From assembly GCA_963573305.1 (NCBI GenBank), contig OY754329.1, positions 129,877,422 through 129,941,421 on the forward strand: 64,000 nucleotides of DNA, in the 5' to 3' direction. How positions within the stretch are numbered: the first letter of the stretch is position 1; each line of letters begins with the position of its first letter. The stretch is from Pyrrhosoma nymphula (lineage: Eukaryota > Arthropoda > Insecta > Odonata > Coenagrionidae). Positions 34,106-45,692 of this stretch are shown here, piece by piece. Made by a program: the position numbers and the translations under genes. Below the pieces are notes generated by a model that had not been told where the DNA came from, did no database searches, and worked only from the letters and a program-made list of their open reading frames with translations.

Positions 34106-34701
34106 TTACTCGTGCAACGTTGATTCATAAGAACTCTTACTTTTAACACGATTTCTTTCACCAACTATGCATAAATTCTCTCCCTCCTCCGACTCCCAAT
34201 ACTGTAAAAATGTAGGAAATGTAACATGCTTTGTTGCCAAGAGCATAAAAAGTGGCAATCCTTGCCAGCAATTTAAATTCCACCAAACAGTCTATGAAAA
34301 TCTTACAATAAATAAAAACACGTTTACACATTCACTGTTTAACAGGCCACAATACCCTCACATACTATGAATAAGCTCTTCACTTAGGCTACTAAAACGA
34401 ACAGTTCTCTTTAAAATATTTGTTTGAATACCATAAAAATGTCGATATAGGTGCATAGAATTTCCCACTGTGCATCAAAAATCTTCGTATATTAAGAAAT
34501 AGATTTTTCAAACAAAACATAAAGGTAAATTTCCTTTAGGAAAATGAATGATGATGGAGATACATTATTTCCATCGTTCATTCAATTAAAAGTGACAGGA
34601 AATGGGTCGGCAGAAGCGTTTCAATATAGTTTATAAAGTTGAACTAGCTAAGCAGAAAATCTTCCATCGAAAAGAGTGAACATTTCAAAGGTTTCCACCA
34701 G
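34106..34701. other. AT-rich DNA, nothing recognised
   Basis: No defined element or gene. Confidence 0.4.
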
Positions 34702-34740
34702 CCGACGTTTCCATGGCTGACTCTGCCATCATCATAAGGG
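34702..34740 (-). ncRNA. Hammerhead-like motif, degenerate
   Basis: On the minus strand: CTTATGATG, a perfect 5-bp stem ATGGC/GCCAT with a 7-nt loop, one G, then GAAACG. The layout agrees with the other loci, but the first core element is mutated and stem II is shifted by one base. Confidence 0.35.
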
Positions 34741-36188
34741 TGCTTGGTTACACCATAGACATTCTTGTTATGTTAGATGTTGCACATGTTGAACTTAGAA
34801 TTCCTGCTAAACTTTCTTTTTATATCATTTGGAATAACGTCTCTTGCATATAATTGTTTTATATTTATCAAATTGTTTTGGCTACTCATTCTCCGCTGTA
34901 CCTATTCAGTTCGGCTAAGTATGTTCTCCATTGTAAAACCACAGAGACCATTGAATGTATGTATGGAATACATGCTCCATAGGACAAACGTCTTAGAACA
35001 ATAAATTTATATTTATTTATTTATGCTGGAAAAGCTTAACCCTCCTTCCATCTAAATCATTCGCTGAGCTCCCAATCGCAAAAATTGAGCCACATATCTA
35101 CATGAGAATTCACTCTCCCGAGAAAAAATCGAGGCATTAATTGGTCATAAGAAAGCATCACATATCATACTCGTCTGTCACCATTACTGTGGCTCGCCGC
35201 TTGCCACCTGAAGCATGGCCGCCGCAGATTTCACGAACCGCGCCGTGAGTATTCCATTGCCTGCAAATCTGCGCAACAGTCAGCTCGTGGAAATGGGAGT
35301 CGGAATGGATTTATAACACTGGTTCTTGCACGTGAATACAGGAGTGGGATATCGCGTGACACTATTGCTTTAAGCCTCGAAGCTCACAGAGAGAGTTGCC
35401 TGCCTTTGAAAGCTATGAGCTTTAACTGAATGCATTCGAAAGGGTTCCGGTGGAACAGTTCCTAATGTGTGCATATATTTTGAGACTATTTGAACACCTT
35501 CCGAAAAATACCTTGATTTTAACTTTTCCATGAGTATATATGAAGTTAAACTGGAACAAATTCGGTGATAAATATAAAAAAGAAAGACAAGCTAGAAATT
35601 GAAGCCATAAAAGTAACGCAATATAATGTATCATCTGATAATACGGGTAATAAAGACCTACTCTAGCATATACAACAAAGGTATAATGGGTGCGTACGTT
35701 ACAATCATGAAAAATCAGGGAAAATGGTTTAAGGGTACATTGGACAATAAATAGAGCGAATGACCAGAATTACCTACATAAGAAAAAGGCCATGCAAATA
35801 AAAATAGGAAGAGAAAATCAATTTGAATTCGCACATTTACATAACTTTTAAAAAATAAACATATATGTATACAAAATATTAACTAAGTAAGACGATAAAA
35901 TAAAAAAAATCTTTTTCATGTTTCGTAAATAGAAAGAGAATGAAACAAAATAAAACAAATGAATACAGTCAATCAGTTTTCATTCATTTAATAAATTTAA
36001 TGCGAATAGAAATATACTATTCTGTTTATTTGTCCTTAATCCTCTCGAGTATCTATCCTCAATTAATGGGTTTAACGTAAGTAAACACTTCTATTCTCTT
36101 ATACTTATCACTAGTATTCAAAATTCTAGCGCGATATAGAATACAGGAATGATTTTACATGAGTGCATGTTATTATTTACATTTGAAG
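34741..36188. other. AT-rich DNA, no supported gene
   Basis: A moderately GC stretch at 35190-35350 has no frame worth reporting. Otherwise AT-rich without recognisable elements. Confidence 0.4.
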
Positions 36189-36250
36189 AGCATAGCTTAG
36201 CTCGTAGACTAAGTCTCGGCTACAAAGACTTGATATGAACATCCATGGAT
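36189..36250 (+). repeat. Decayed tRNA-like sequence (possible SINE head)
   Basis: ATAGCTTAGCTCGTAGAC resembles a tRNA D-arm with A box, and a weak B-box-like TATGAACATCC follows at about the right distance. No cloverleaf can be folded, so it is not a functional tRNA. Confidence 0.3.
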
Positions 36251-37289
36251 CAAAGCGAAAATCTGTCATGAACTTTGAGAACAAACATTTCTCTACCCAT
36301 AACTTCACCTTAAAAAAATAAATACAATGCTCTTTCAGTCTCAAAATGGCTTACACATTAAGCTTTAGAAAATGTCTGCAAGTGCTTTCATATGCGAAAA
36401 ACCGCATGAATGACTCGTTCGAGCTGCGACGCATTATAAAAATAATACCACGGATTCCTCGTCAATTGCACCATTTTCACTGCCTCATGCCAAAAATAAA
36501 TTTAAGTTAAAGGTAATGCAGGTAAATTTTCATTATCCTGAAAAATTATCAAAGTTGTCTCTGGAAAATGTTTTATTACAACTAAGGTGAATGGAATCTT
36601 TGAAAAAATACTATGTCAATTACTTCTCAGGCACAAGAATAGAATCTGAAAGGGATATCCTCCGAAGAAATTGAGACACATGCTCAAACTTTAGTTCCCT
36701 TTTCCATGATTCATCCTTAAATATTTCGAACAAACAGCAGGTGTATACCTCAAAGGAAACGATAAACATGGGGGATCAGCGCTAAAATGCTGTTACATTG
36801 AAACGCCTAGTTAAATTTGGTTATTCAAGGGTAAAATGTGCAAGACTACAAGCGAAAAAAATTTAACTTACGACATAAAACAACTAGAACACGTGACAGT
36901 TACACAGTGCTTAGATCGTATAAATGTATTCAACTTCTATCCACAGAACAAAAAAATTTAAAGAGAAGAAAACTAATCGTAAGTACAACTAAGCAGTGTA
37001 TCATTACGTGATATTTCCGTGGAACATTTTTCTGCAGTATCAAACTATGAATACTGTAATTACCGGACCTATAATTTGAGGATTTGTCGACAATTTGCAT
37101 TCGCGTAAACTTACTTTCAGAAATAAATATGATGCTATTACCCAGAAATAGATAACTAACAATTACACGCAAATCACTTTCAAAACAGAAAACGATGAGT
37201 AAACTATGAAAATCCTTACATAAAAAACTTTGGAGAACATCGCTAGGGTTAAATTAATTTCATTGATGGAGACCAAACAGTGTACCCTG
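36251..37289. other. AT-rich DNA, nothing recognised
   Basis: No defined repeats or coding frame. Confidence 0.4.
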
Positions 37290-37600
37290 AAGAGGATGAG
37301 TGTAGATTGGTGGTGCATGGCACATGAGTGGGGAAGAGAATGAAAGATCGATGGACGAAAAGGTAGACTGGTGAAAAAGTACTTAAGTATAATTGGAGAG
37401 TAAAGGAGGGTTTTGTAGGAGACTAAGCGGAGAAAGAACTGGTGAGTCGAGCAAGTAATCAGAGGCGAGGGACTGTTGAAGACAGCTATTTAAGGTAAAA
37501 AGATAGGAAAGCGTGTAAGAGGGAGGAAAAGGATGGCATATAAGCCGAGATGCAGAGGGATAGGAAGTTTCCTTATCTGAAGAGATGAATAGTATGAGGA
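37290..37600 (+). pseudogene. LINE family A fragment, heavily decayed
   Basis: Broken plus-strand frames retain the segment corresponding to GxGLLKTAI..GKK and GKRVRGRKRM of the 24.6 kb copy, interrupted by stops. Assignment depends on this order of short matches. Confidence 0.4.
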
Positions 37601-37734
37601 AGATGTCTTAAAAGATAGCATTATATTAGCCAGAGAGTTTCAAGGGTAGTAGTTACAGGGGTATTAGACTTTAGGTTATCCTTATGCTAAGTTTAGATCG
37701 CCACGTTCAACCTAATAATTTTATCCTAACCCTA

Positions 37735-37840
37735 AGCCTGGAATTCATGCCTGAGGCAATATTCGAACCCACCGATTTAGGGCTGTCAATGCTGGCGCAT
37801 TGCTAATATTTGACTACCGCTGTCGATATTTGCAGACATA
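37735..37840 (-). repeat. tRNA-derived SINE fragment
   Basis: The minus strand has an A-box-like GCGGTAGTC region (near 37815-37825) and a good B box, GGGTTCGAATAT (37759-37770), with tRNA-like spacing. It is flanked by sequence typical of a SINE head. The anticodon arm is degenerate. Confidence 0.45.
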
Positions 37841-38039
37841 CAGCTCCTGCAAACACTAATAATACAAAAACAAGGTTGACTTTTTCCAAATAAGACATCT
37901 TAAACAGCCATCACTTTAACTCCAGAGCCAAGTCACGGATGCCAACGTGAGCGATGTTCGGATTAGCTACCACCAACATTAGTCCTTCCCGAGCAAAACA
38001 TCCAACATAACATTTTCCTCCTCCCTCACATCGTATGCA

Positions 38040-38535
38040 TTTCTGCCCTCTGACACGTCAGCCCTCTCTCAAGCCTCGCTTCAACTCGTGCCGTCGAGAG
38101 GCGGAGGCCGAGACTCCTTCACGTACTTCCCGGGGGCCATAATCTCGGATCCGTTGATGCAAAATGAGGGGAGGGACGCGCGCAGGAAGACAAGAAACTC
38201 TTGTTGAGTTCTGACGGAAGAGGAGAGGGAGAGAGACAGCTCCGCTCGGCAAAAGGGTGGAGAGGGTTAGAGTCGCCTAATGGAGCCACTCCTCTCCCAA
38301 AAAGGAGGATTGAGGCCACGGAGTGTTGATGCTAACTCCGGAAGCCGAGAACTCCACACACTCTCTCTGGGGGCAGGACTCCAGATTCAGCCGTGGACGC
38401 GGTTCCCTTATCTCAACCTCCGCCCCTGGAGGCGGTGCCTCACAGCCTTCCTCGATTCAAGCCCACTACCTCCGTATCCTCTCCGACGTTTAAAAAGCGT
38501 CGAATTTAGTCTCCGACTTGAGGTAATTTGAGGGG
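38040..38535. other. GC-rich island
   Basis: CpG-rich over 38090-38480 with G/A-rich minus and plus segments. Overlapping frames (64, 66 and 83 codons) on both strands have no domain. Confidence 0.4.
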
Positions 38536-38604
38536 GATTTATCCACAGTCATATTTGAGACTGTATTCAAATTGTACCTCTAAATTCAAGCCACTGCAAG
38601 AGGC

Positions 38605-38630
38605 ATGAATAACATACATACATACATATT
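38605..38630. repeat. (CATA)n microsatellite
   Basis: Short tetranucleotide tract, possibly a LINE tail, immediately before the family X copy. Confidence 0.8.
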
Positions 38631-38649
38631 GTAACATACGCAACGACGC

Positions 38650-39075
38650 AAAAACTTCAATTACTGAAATTCTCAATTACTAACTGAATATGCATGTACA
38701 ACGTGTTAATTTGACTCATTTTTTCACCCCACATGCTGAAATATTGATTCGACAAAAATTATTGCGGTAAGTAGTTGATTTAGTTTATTAAATATTGGAG
38801 AAAGCATACAAATAACACCGTTAAATTTCTGACGAGATTTGTACGTTAGACATTCCTCATTTTGAAAATAGTCTTCCTGGGGTGCATCCACCTTATCATT
38901 TCCCAAGGAAAATGGCTTGCATTTTTTGGTCAATATCTCCAAAAGTATAATTGTAAGTGGCCGGTATTTTGTAATCATAGGAAAGGTTGGATATTTTTCT
39001 TTATAATGAAGCCAAAACCTTCGATTTTATATGAAGTAGTATCTCGCTCAAACCAATTTAAGACTTTGAAGCCCA
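38650..39075 (+). mobile_element. Family X element copy 2, left-truncated
   Basis: Diverged copy of 22490-22892: shared TTACTGAAATTCT, GAGAAAGCATACAAA and GACGAGAT blocks in the same order. It has the same right terminus, where CTCGCTCAAAC is the complement of the TIR. The left TIR is missing. Confidence 0.55.
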
Positions 39076-39134
39076 TGAGTTATGCAACATTTAGGCCAGG
39101 AAACCCTGGCACTTTTGTATTTACAAAATATCAC

Positions 39135-39330
39135 ACACTATGAGCGTTTGGAGCAGAATGGAGAGGGACCAAAACGTGAGCTAATATGTGATTGGACAAT
39201 CAAGAGAAATGTAGAATTAAATGAGCCATTAAAGAAAGAAACCATAGTCCTCTTCGTAAAGTCACCGAAAAGAATCCGATGGCTAGCTCACATATCACGT
39301 ACGGCAGAGACAAGATAGTGTATCTAAAAA
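39135..39330 (+). pseudogene. LINE C-terminal fragment, family E
   Basis: The frame from about 39140 includes RNVELNEPLKKETIVLFVKS followed by RIRWLAHISRT. This is a recognisable variant of the LINE pattern (N.EL..LYK...I...IK...RLRW.GHV.R). It lacks anything upstream of that C-terminal segment. Confidence 0.5.
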
Positions 39331-41109
39331 TCTGTTCTATACGTATTGCTGATGATGGTGGAAGTTATTACAGTTGTTATATTTCAGTGGTGACCAAGTG
39401 CATTAAAAGTGCCATGTTCCATGGGAATTTATTTCCCCGAAAAAGGAATATTATTATTGGAGCTTCAACCACTCTCTCCCCAAAGCCCGCGTAGTTCCAA
39501 CATTATAACTTGAAACTTGAACTTGTAGAAAACAGTGGAGAAAGGTAGGTGTTTCTTGTATTTATCAGGTAGGGCACACATTTTTTCTATGTTTGACACG
39601 AATAAGAACAAATTATATTCCATTGTACGGTGGAACCTAAAGGAGCGAAACTTACAGTTTCCCTATCTCTATCCTGCAGAGCCATTTCCGGGTGAGCACA
39701 GACGTGTTTTTGCTCTCCCCTCGGGATCGCATTCAGATCTCGGGACGGTAAGCAAACTTTTTGAGGCGGGGGAAGGAATGCATCCCACAGACGCCTCGGA
39801 AAACCGAGAGAAAATGGAGCGAGATGACGTATTTTCCCGAGTCTGTTTCAATACCGAACCATGAGTCTCAATAGAGATTAGCAAAAAACATGCATAAGGT
39901 GCCTGTTAAGTGATAAAAGGAGATAAAATCGATAAACTATAAACAATTCTCGCACACTTTTCCATGCGTGATAGCTCGGTGTAAGTATGAATAGCAAATT
40001 CACACACCTCCGTGTACAATCGCCACCCATCACGTGCTTACCTCAACACATCACATCATTTACTAAGCATAGATGGTGCTTATCCATTGAAACAGGGCAA
40101 ACCGCATTCGTTTTCCAATGGAGGACTTGTACGAGTAAAAATATTTTTATAAACCATAAAGGTTAGATGCAAGTATTACTACTTCAACCTCCACCCACCT
40201 GCCGATGCTAAAAAAAATAAACTTACAAGAGATACTTAACAACTCTTACGAATCATTAATTAATTTTTATATATTTTTTGCGAAACCAATATACGAAAAA
40301 GTTCGAGAAACATTTCAATCCCTTATCGATAACAACAAATACTAACTTTAACTCTCACATGGCTATCCAAGGAACTTCAAATACGAGAATGAATTAATTG
40401 AAGCAGATATACCTACGACAAATGAAATATTATTTACTTCTAAGCAACGTCAGCACTTACTTGAAATGATTAATCAGAGGAAGCTGAAGCATTTCTGAGC
40501 ACGAGACTGAGAGGCACTCAGGTTGGATTAGAGCGGAGGCAAGTGTCACATGTCTCTGTGAGAGGATGCGACGGGACGTGCGGATAATTGGATTGTATCC
40601 TAGGGTAGTGAGTCGTTTAACAGTAGATATTCTCGATAGAACTTGCCTTTAATGAGAACACAAGCTTACGACTTTTAAGACGCAAATATACAGTAACCCA
40701 ATTCTATTATCCGTTGCTAAAGGTGTGACTAGGTGGAATTTACCATGCAGTTCTACAATAGAAATAAGCTGATGAAGCTCAAAAATGACAGGAAAAAAAT
40801 CCTGTCATGGATATCCTTTTTGTAAACATTTTAATTATATGTGTTTTGTGAAGATTATTTAAATGTTAAAAGTGTTAGCTAGACATCTGGAGGCCGATAC
40901 AAATTTTCACAAAAGTTAAACTTATATGCTAAAAGGCAACGTTTTTGACGGTTGCTACATGGTCGCTATGCAAATTTAACATGGAGCTTATGAGTTTGAG
41001 CTAAGGCATGTTTATTTTTTCAATTTAAAATTTATCTTGGTCGAAATTGAAATTGAAAAATTACGGAATATTTCCAGATATACGTAATGCTATCATCATA
41101 ATAAATCGT
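39331..41109. other. AT-rich DNA with one hairpin
   Basis: A perfect 9-bp inverted repeat ATGACAGGA/TCCTGTCAT lies at 40785-40808. A 109-codon frame at 39535-39864 and its minus-strand shadow show no domain. No other element recognised. Confidence 0.4.
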
Positions 41110-41165
41110 AAACGTAATCATCCCCCATCATCTGATGACGAGGGATGATTACGTCTCGAAAATTT
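41110..41165. ncRNA. Hammerhead-like motif in a small palindrome
   Basis: Plus strand: CTGATGA (41132-41138), one unpaired C, a GAG/CTC stem enclosing 12 nt, then GAAAA. GTAATCATCCC (41114-41124) and GGGATGATTAC (41142-41152) are inverted around it, so this too sits in a palindrome. Stem II is short and the last core base differs. Confidence 0.4.
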
Positions 41166-42204
41166 GCAATGTAAGTTTATTTTGTCACCTTTTTTGTGTT
41201 TCTGTCGGCTCCTCTCCTATCTACATCTTATGCGCATCGTCGAATGGCTTTCTCCAACCTCTGAATTATATATAGGAATACAGTGCAGAGAATCTATGAA
41301 CAAGATGTGCCGACATAGATAAATGGATCGTTCACTTTAAGGATATCTCTTTAAAATCAAGTCCCACAGCGTCCGCTCCGCTTTTAAGGATTCTCCGTTA
41401 ACATGATCTATTTACGAAATCCACTTCAAAAACTTAGGAAGGCGAGAGGGATTGAACGCGGCGTAAACATCGCCGAGTTGTTCAATAATTTGCGGCGACC
41501 GATTTGCACAAGCCAGCGCCCCCCTAGTGCAGCTCTGCAGATCACCGCAGTATAGGAGAGATGGGGGTTAAAGAAAGGAGAGCGAGGACGTCCAATGCGA
41601 TGAATCGCTAGCCACTCATCAATAACATTATTCACCGCACTGCAGTTCTTTTAAATGTACGCCACAATATCACTCGACGTAAAAATACGGATCCATTGTC
41701 CACACACGCGCGTATAAATAATTTTATTTGATCAGGCAGCAGGCACTATTGAATATACGAGCTCTTGATTTGCACTTGTTGAAGCCATATATCTGTATAT
41801 AAATCTCGCATGGAAAAGCAACAATTATGCCATAAAATCTAAAAAATATGAAAATATGACGTGTATGTACCAATATATGGTAGTTTCCAATCTTGACGCA
41901 TGTCTGCTAATATCACTCTGTCATTTACGAGAACGTGCAGGTGCAACAAAAGAAAATATGAAAGTGGGGAATTTTTTTTAACATTAATTAATTTTCCGCA
42001 TTCTAATATCACAGCCAATGACGGATTTCCGGAGAAAACTTCTTCAAATAATTACCAACTAAACATTGCGCCACGAGTCCTAATTATATATAACCTGATT
42101 TTTTTAAATATTTCAGGACAGTATGCATCATGATTCATCACCCAGATCTTGATTTGTATTTCCGTGAGCTCGAATATGATAAACTCACAATGAAAAATTA
42201 GTCA
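41166..42204. other. Mixed DNA, nothing recognised
   Basis: 41430-41640 is slightly GC-rich with a 69-codon minus frame lacking a domain. The rest is AT-rich. Confidence 0.4.
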
Positions 42205-42270
42205 CTTAAACTGGGATTCGATTCAAGAGTCCCCGATCATGTGCCAACTACCCAAACCTCATTCGTTCTC
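42205..42270 (-). repeat. Decayed tRNA-like SINE head
   Basis: The minus strand reads GGGTAGTTGGCACATG, then about 20 bases later GAATCGAATCCCAG, resembling A and B boxes. It does not fold as a tRNA. Confidence 0.35.
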
Positions 42271-42984
42271 TTCCACTGAGAGTTCTCCATAGTTTTTGGA
42301 ACAATAAATGGCGTGAAATGGTGGGTCTGGGTCTAAATCCCATCCCAAGGGGATGGTTTTCACCATGAATATTTCACATTGGTGTTGCTCCTCAGCGGGA
42401 GAACCATAATTATACTTCCAGTTCGAGTCGATATTTTCCCATGATAGTTTTAACGCAAGAAATCATCGGAGTTCAGAACAGTACCTAAATACATATTTTG
42501 CTATAAAATTACTTTTAATCTCTTTTATTAAATTGATTTAAATCTCTCCGCCATGGACCGTGGGGAGACGGCGAAGTAACACTACCTTAAAATTTAAAAA
42601 CTAGAATCAGTTGCATTAATGGTATTTATTTGATTCGCTTGATTATTTTTCATAACAGCTTCTATCAAGAGGTTTCAGTACGTGTGAGTAGGATTTTATG
42701 CTTTTAAAATTATTAATATCACAACAAAAAATAACGTTTTACGTCCGAAAATTCGGATTCAAGACTTATAATGTTTAAAAGAGGTTTATGTTGCGCAACG
42801 TCTCATAACTTGGTTCCATACATGTCTAAAATTACTCAGCAGGGATAGTTTTTTATGCGTATATGATTTTATGTACACAGTTTTACAACATTATTAGTAC
42901 AATTGACTAAATAACCAATCTTTTAGCTTAGAGAGGATCATAACAACACATTAAAAATAACAGCCCCAGTATTACAACTTCTCA
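42271..42984. other. AT-rich DNA, nothing recognised
   Basis: GGGTCTAAATCCC at 42330-42342 is weakly B-box-like. No gene. Confidence 0.35.
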
Positions 42985-43550
42985 AGTGTTTAAGCACAAG
43001 GGCTCAGAGATGCAATGGAATGGAGGAACTGACAAGGATGTGAAGATGAGGGTAAATGTAGCTTTGATCAAATGGCACCAAGTCATAGTTGCGATAAAAG
43101 GATACCAATAAAACTTTAGAGTAAAATGCATAAGGACGCTAAGAATGGTGCTATCATACAGATCCGAAAGTTGGTCCTCCAAAGAAGATGCAAACGATAT
43201 AAAAGTGCTCGGATGGAAGCGTGGTGTTACGAGAGGGAACAGAATTAGAAATGAGAATATTCGAAGAAGCTTGAACCAATAGGGGAGAAAATTAAATAGA
43301 GTAGAGTGCGATGGTTTGGACAGGTTGAGCGGCGTACAGAGAAATATGTGGGAAAAGGATTAACAAGAATGAGGCCACCAGTTCAAAGAAGTAGGGGCAG
43401 ACTCAAGATGAGGTGGGAAGACTGTGTGTTGAGGAACATGAAGGAGAGCAGATTGGTGCGAGAAAATGCGCAAGACCGGGAAATATGGAGAAGACTGCCG
43501 ATAAAGCCGACCGGACCCCGACTAGGAAAAAAACGCTAGGCAGAAGAAGA
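42985..43550 (+). pseudogene. LINE family C C-terminal fragment
   Basis: Broken plus-strand frames give, in order: YRSESWSSKED, LGWKRGVTRGNRIRNENIRR, RWFGQVERR, and then a stretch with RSRGRLKMRWEDCV and DREIWRRL to a stop at 43539. This is the full order of post-RT motifs in many arthropod LINE ORF2 proteins. Stops interrupt the first half. A GAAGAAGA tail follows at 43543-43552. The catalytic RT domain and endonuclease are missing. Confidence 0.7.
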
Positions 43551-43679
43551 AGACTAAAAATCCTGTTTTCCCTTAAAATTTATTAAAATCAATATTACTT
43601 GAGGATCTGGAACGGTTTTATTCTGTTCAAACTGTTTCTTACGGGGGAAATTCAACTTGAGAAAGCCGAACTAACTCCT

Positions 43680-44120
43680 TGGAACCGACTTTCTTCGAAA
43701 TCCGAGGGTCCCATGCATTAGAAACGTGGCCGGTGCATGGTCTTTATCGTCGGAATGGTGATCTGTACGACCCACACGGGTGCAATCGAAATTTCGCTGC
43801 ACATGTTATTCGTCTGGCGCGCGAGCAAGTGAACTGCTGCTGCTGCCGCGATAAGAATGGAGCGGTCTGTTCTCGACCCGCGATTCTGGCCGACTCTATA
43901 TGCTACCAGCTCTCCCTATCAGCGGGGGCGTTGCTTGAAGGGGGAGGGTAGTGGGCGGAACAAGAGGAGGGTTGAGCGACTCATGGAAGAAGGGGTGGAA
44001 AGGAGTGGAGGGGGCGTGCTAGAAGGAGGGGATGGGGGTACAGAGTGCGTGTCAACTGACGATAGCGATACGCCTCGGGCTATCATCGTTCAGCCGTTTT
44101 GTCTAATAACAACCGCCCCC
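43680..44120. other. GC-rich, purine-skewed island
   Basis: CpG-rich at 43780-43900, then G/A-rich to 44040. Overlapping frames of 90 and 139 codons show no domain. Confidence 0.4.
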
Positions 44121-44287
44121 TTGAAACCCTCTCCTAACCTTCACATACCAACCCACACGCTAACAGTCCTCAAACCAACTGAGTTGGCGTCAATCCCTCC
44201 CCACGCTTCGAGTCCTGCGACGCTGAGCGCAGACATCTCCAATGTAGCCATCTCAACCTTATCACAACATGCTTAGGCATCTCACGC

Positions 44288-44667
44288 AGGGCAGCTATAT
44301 ATATATATATATATATAATGTCTTGGTAGAAAATCGCTCTCGGCGACGATGCACATGCATAAATAAAACAGTGATACACTAAACAAACACAGAAACACGC
44401 AAAAAGGACACTCACAAAAGAAAACTTGTACGTTTCGACGTCAGGACGCCATCGTCAGCGGTAGAGGAATGATCAATTCCTTCATTCCTCTACCGCTGAC
44501 GATGGCGTCCTGACGTCGAAACGTACAAGTTTTCTTTTGTGAGTGTCCTTTTTGCGTGTTTCTGTGTTTGTTTAGTGTATCACTGTTTTATTTATGCATA
44601 TATATATATATATATATATAAACTTCCAGGAGAATCACTCGGGTGATATATATATATATAGCTGCCC
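44288..44667. repeat. Large nested palindrome with two hammerhead-like motifs
   Basis: The outer arms GGGCAGC plus TA tract (44289-44320) and TA tract plus GCTGCCCC (44645-44668) are inverted. The inner arms (44355-44470 and 44484-44600) match over more than 100 bp. The plus-strand inner arm reads CTGACGA (44496-44502), an unpaired T, a 6-bp stem GGCGTC/GACGTC with a G-T wobble, then GAAACG; the minus-strand arm has the same core. Both arms belong to the repeat also present at 32090-32300. Between inner and outer arms the two sides carry different parts of that repeat. Confidence 0.7.
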
Positions 44668-44668
44668 C

Positions 44669-45664
44669 AGAGGATTTTTCTCGTGCATCCGACCGGATAA
44701 ACTCTTTAGTGACAGAATTAATTTGATAATAATACTCATAAAATTTCCCGTGAACAATGAAACAAATTTCATGCTATGTGTTAACACGCAATTTTCATTT
44801 TCACCATACTTATTTCATTAAATATGAAATGGTATTTCTATTGTTTATCCACATGGTAACATGAAATTTTTATTTTTACTATCCTTATTTCAGCAAATAT
44901 TCGTATTTCTATTATTTTTCCACGTGGTAACCGATGAAATAATTATAAACTCCCCTCATCCTTCTAAGTTTTGTGTACATAGTTGTCATTTTCTTTTTCT
45001 TCATATTATGTTCTCTCTGTGTAACGGTTTAAAAAAAATGAAAATGTAATCAATTAAAAAAGTAAATGAAACATTACACCGCAGTCGAGAAAGCAAAATT
45101 TTGGAATAAATGGCCGAACTCTCACCGTAAACACAAGAAAGAAGTGACGATAAATCAACCCTGAATTATGCCAATGGAGATGTTGCAATAATCGAACCAA
45201 GTATTCACGTTGCCCATGCCGCATTTTTTACCCACCCGAAAAACAAAATTTGTCAATAAATATACAAAAAATACTTACGCCTACTTGGAGGGAACATCCA
45301 CTGCCTTAAGGTGGTTCTACCTTATAGAGACTGAAATGTCATATTACTCATATTTTGGCCACTCATAAAAGAACGCGTCCTTTTTTTATACGAAACACAA
45401 ATCATACCTTTCCACGCGACGTTTTTCGCAAATTATGCTTAAAATTGCATGAATTTAAATTTTTTTTTAATTTGGTGAAACGTGGGGAAAAATGGTATTT
45501 CTACATCTAATATAAATGCGCGTGTATGAAGCAATGTATGAGTGTAAGAGAAGCAAAATAAGCATGCAAAGATAGGGCATTACGGAGGAAACTATTAAAA
45601 GAGAGACTGTTTTCTTGACCTAGCAGCAATAACTACTCGTAAGCTCTTAAACGTTGCCTATCTC
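44669..45664. other. AT-rich DNA, nothing recognised
   Basis: No defined elements. 45000-45110 and 45420-45480 are homopolymer-rich. Confidence 0.4.
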
Positions 45665-45692
45665 GAAAGTGAATGGCGTGATGGGTATGTAT
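45665..45692 (+). repeat. LINE family G 3' tail fragment
   Basis: GGCGTGATGGGTATGTATGA matches, in inverted orientation, the tail of the family G copies at 47.7 and 57.9 kb. Nothing else of the element is present. Confidence 0.4.
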
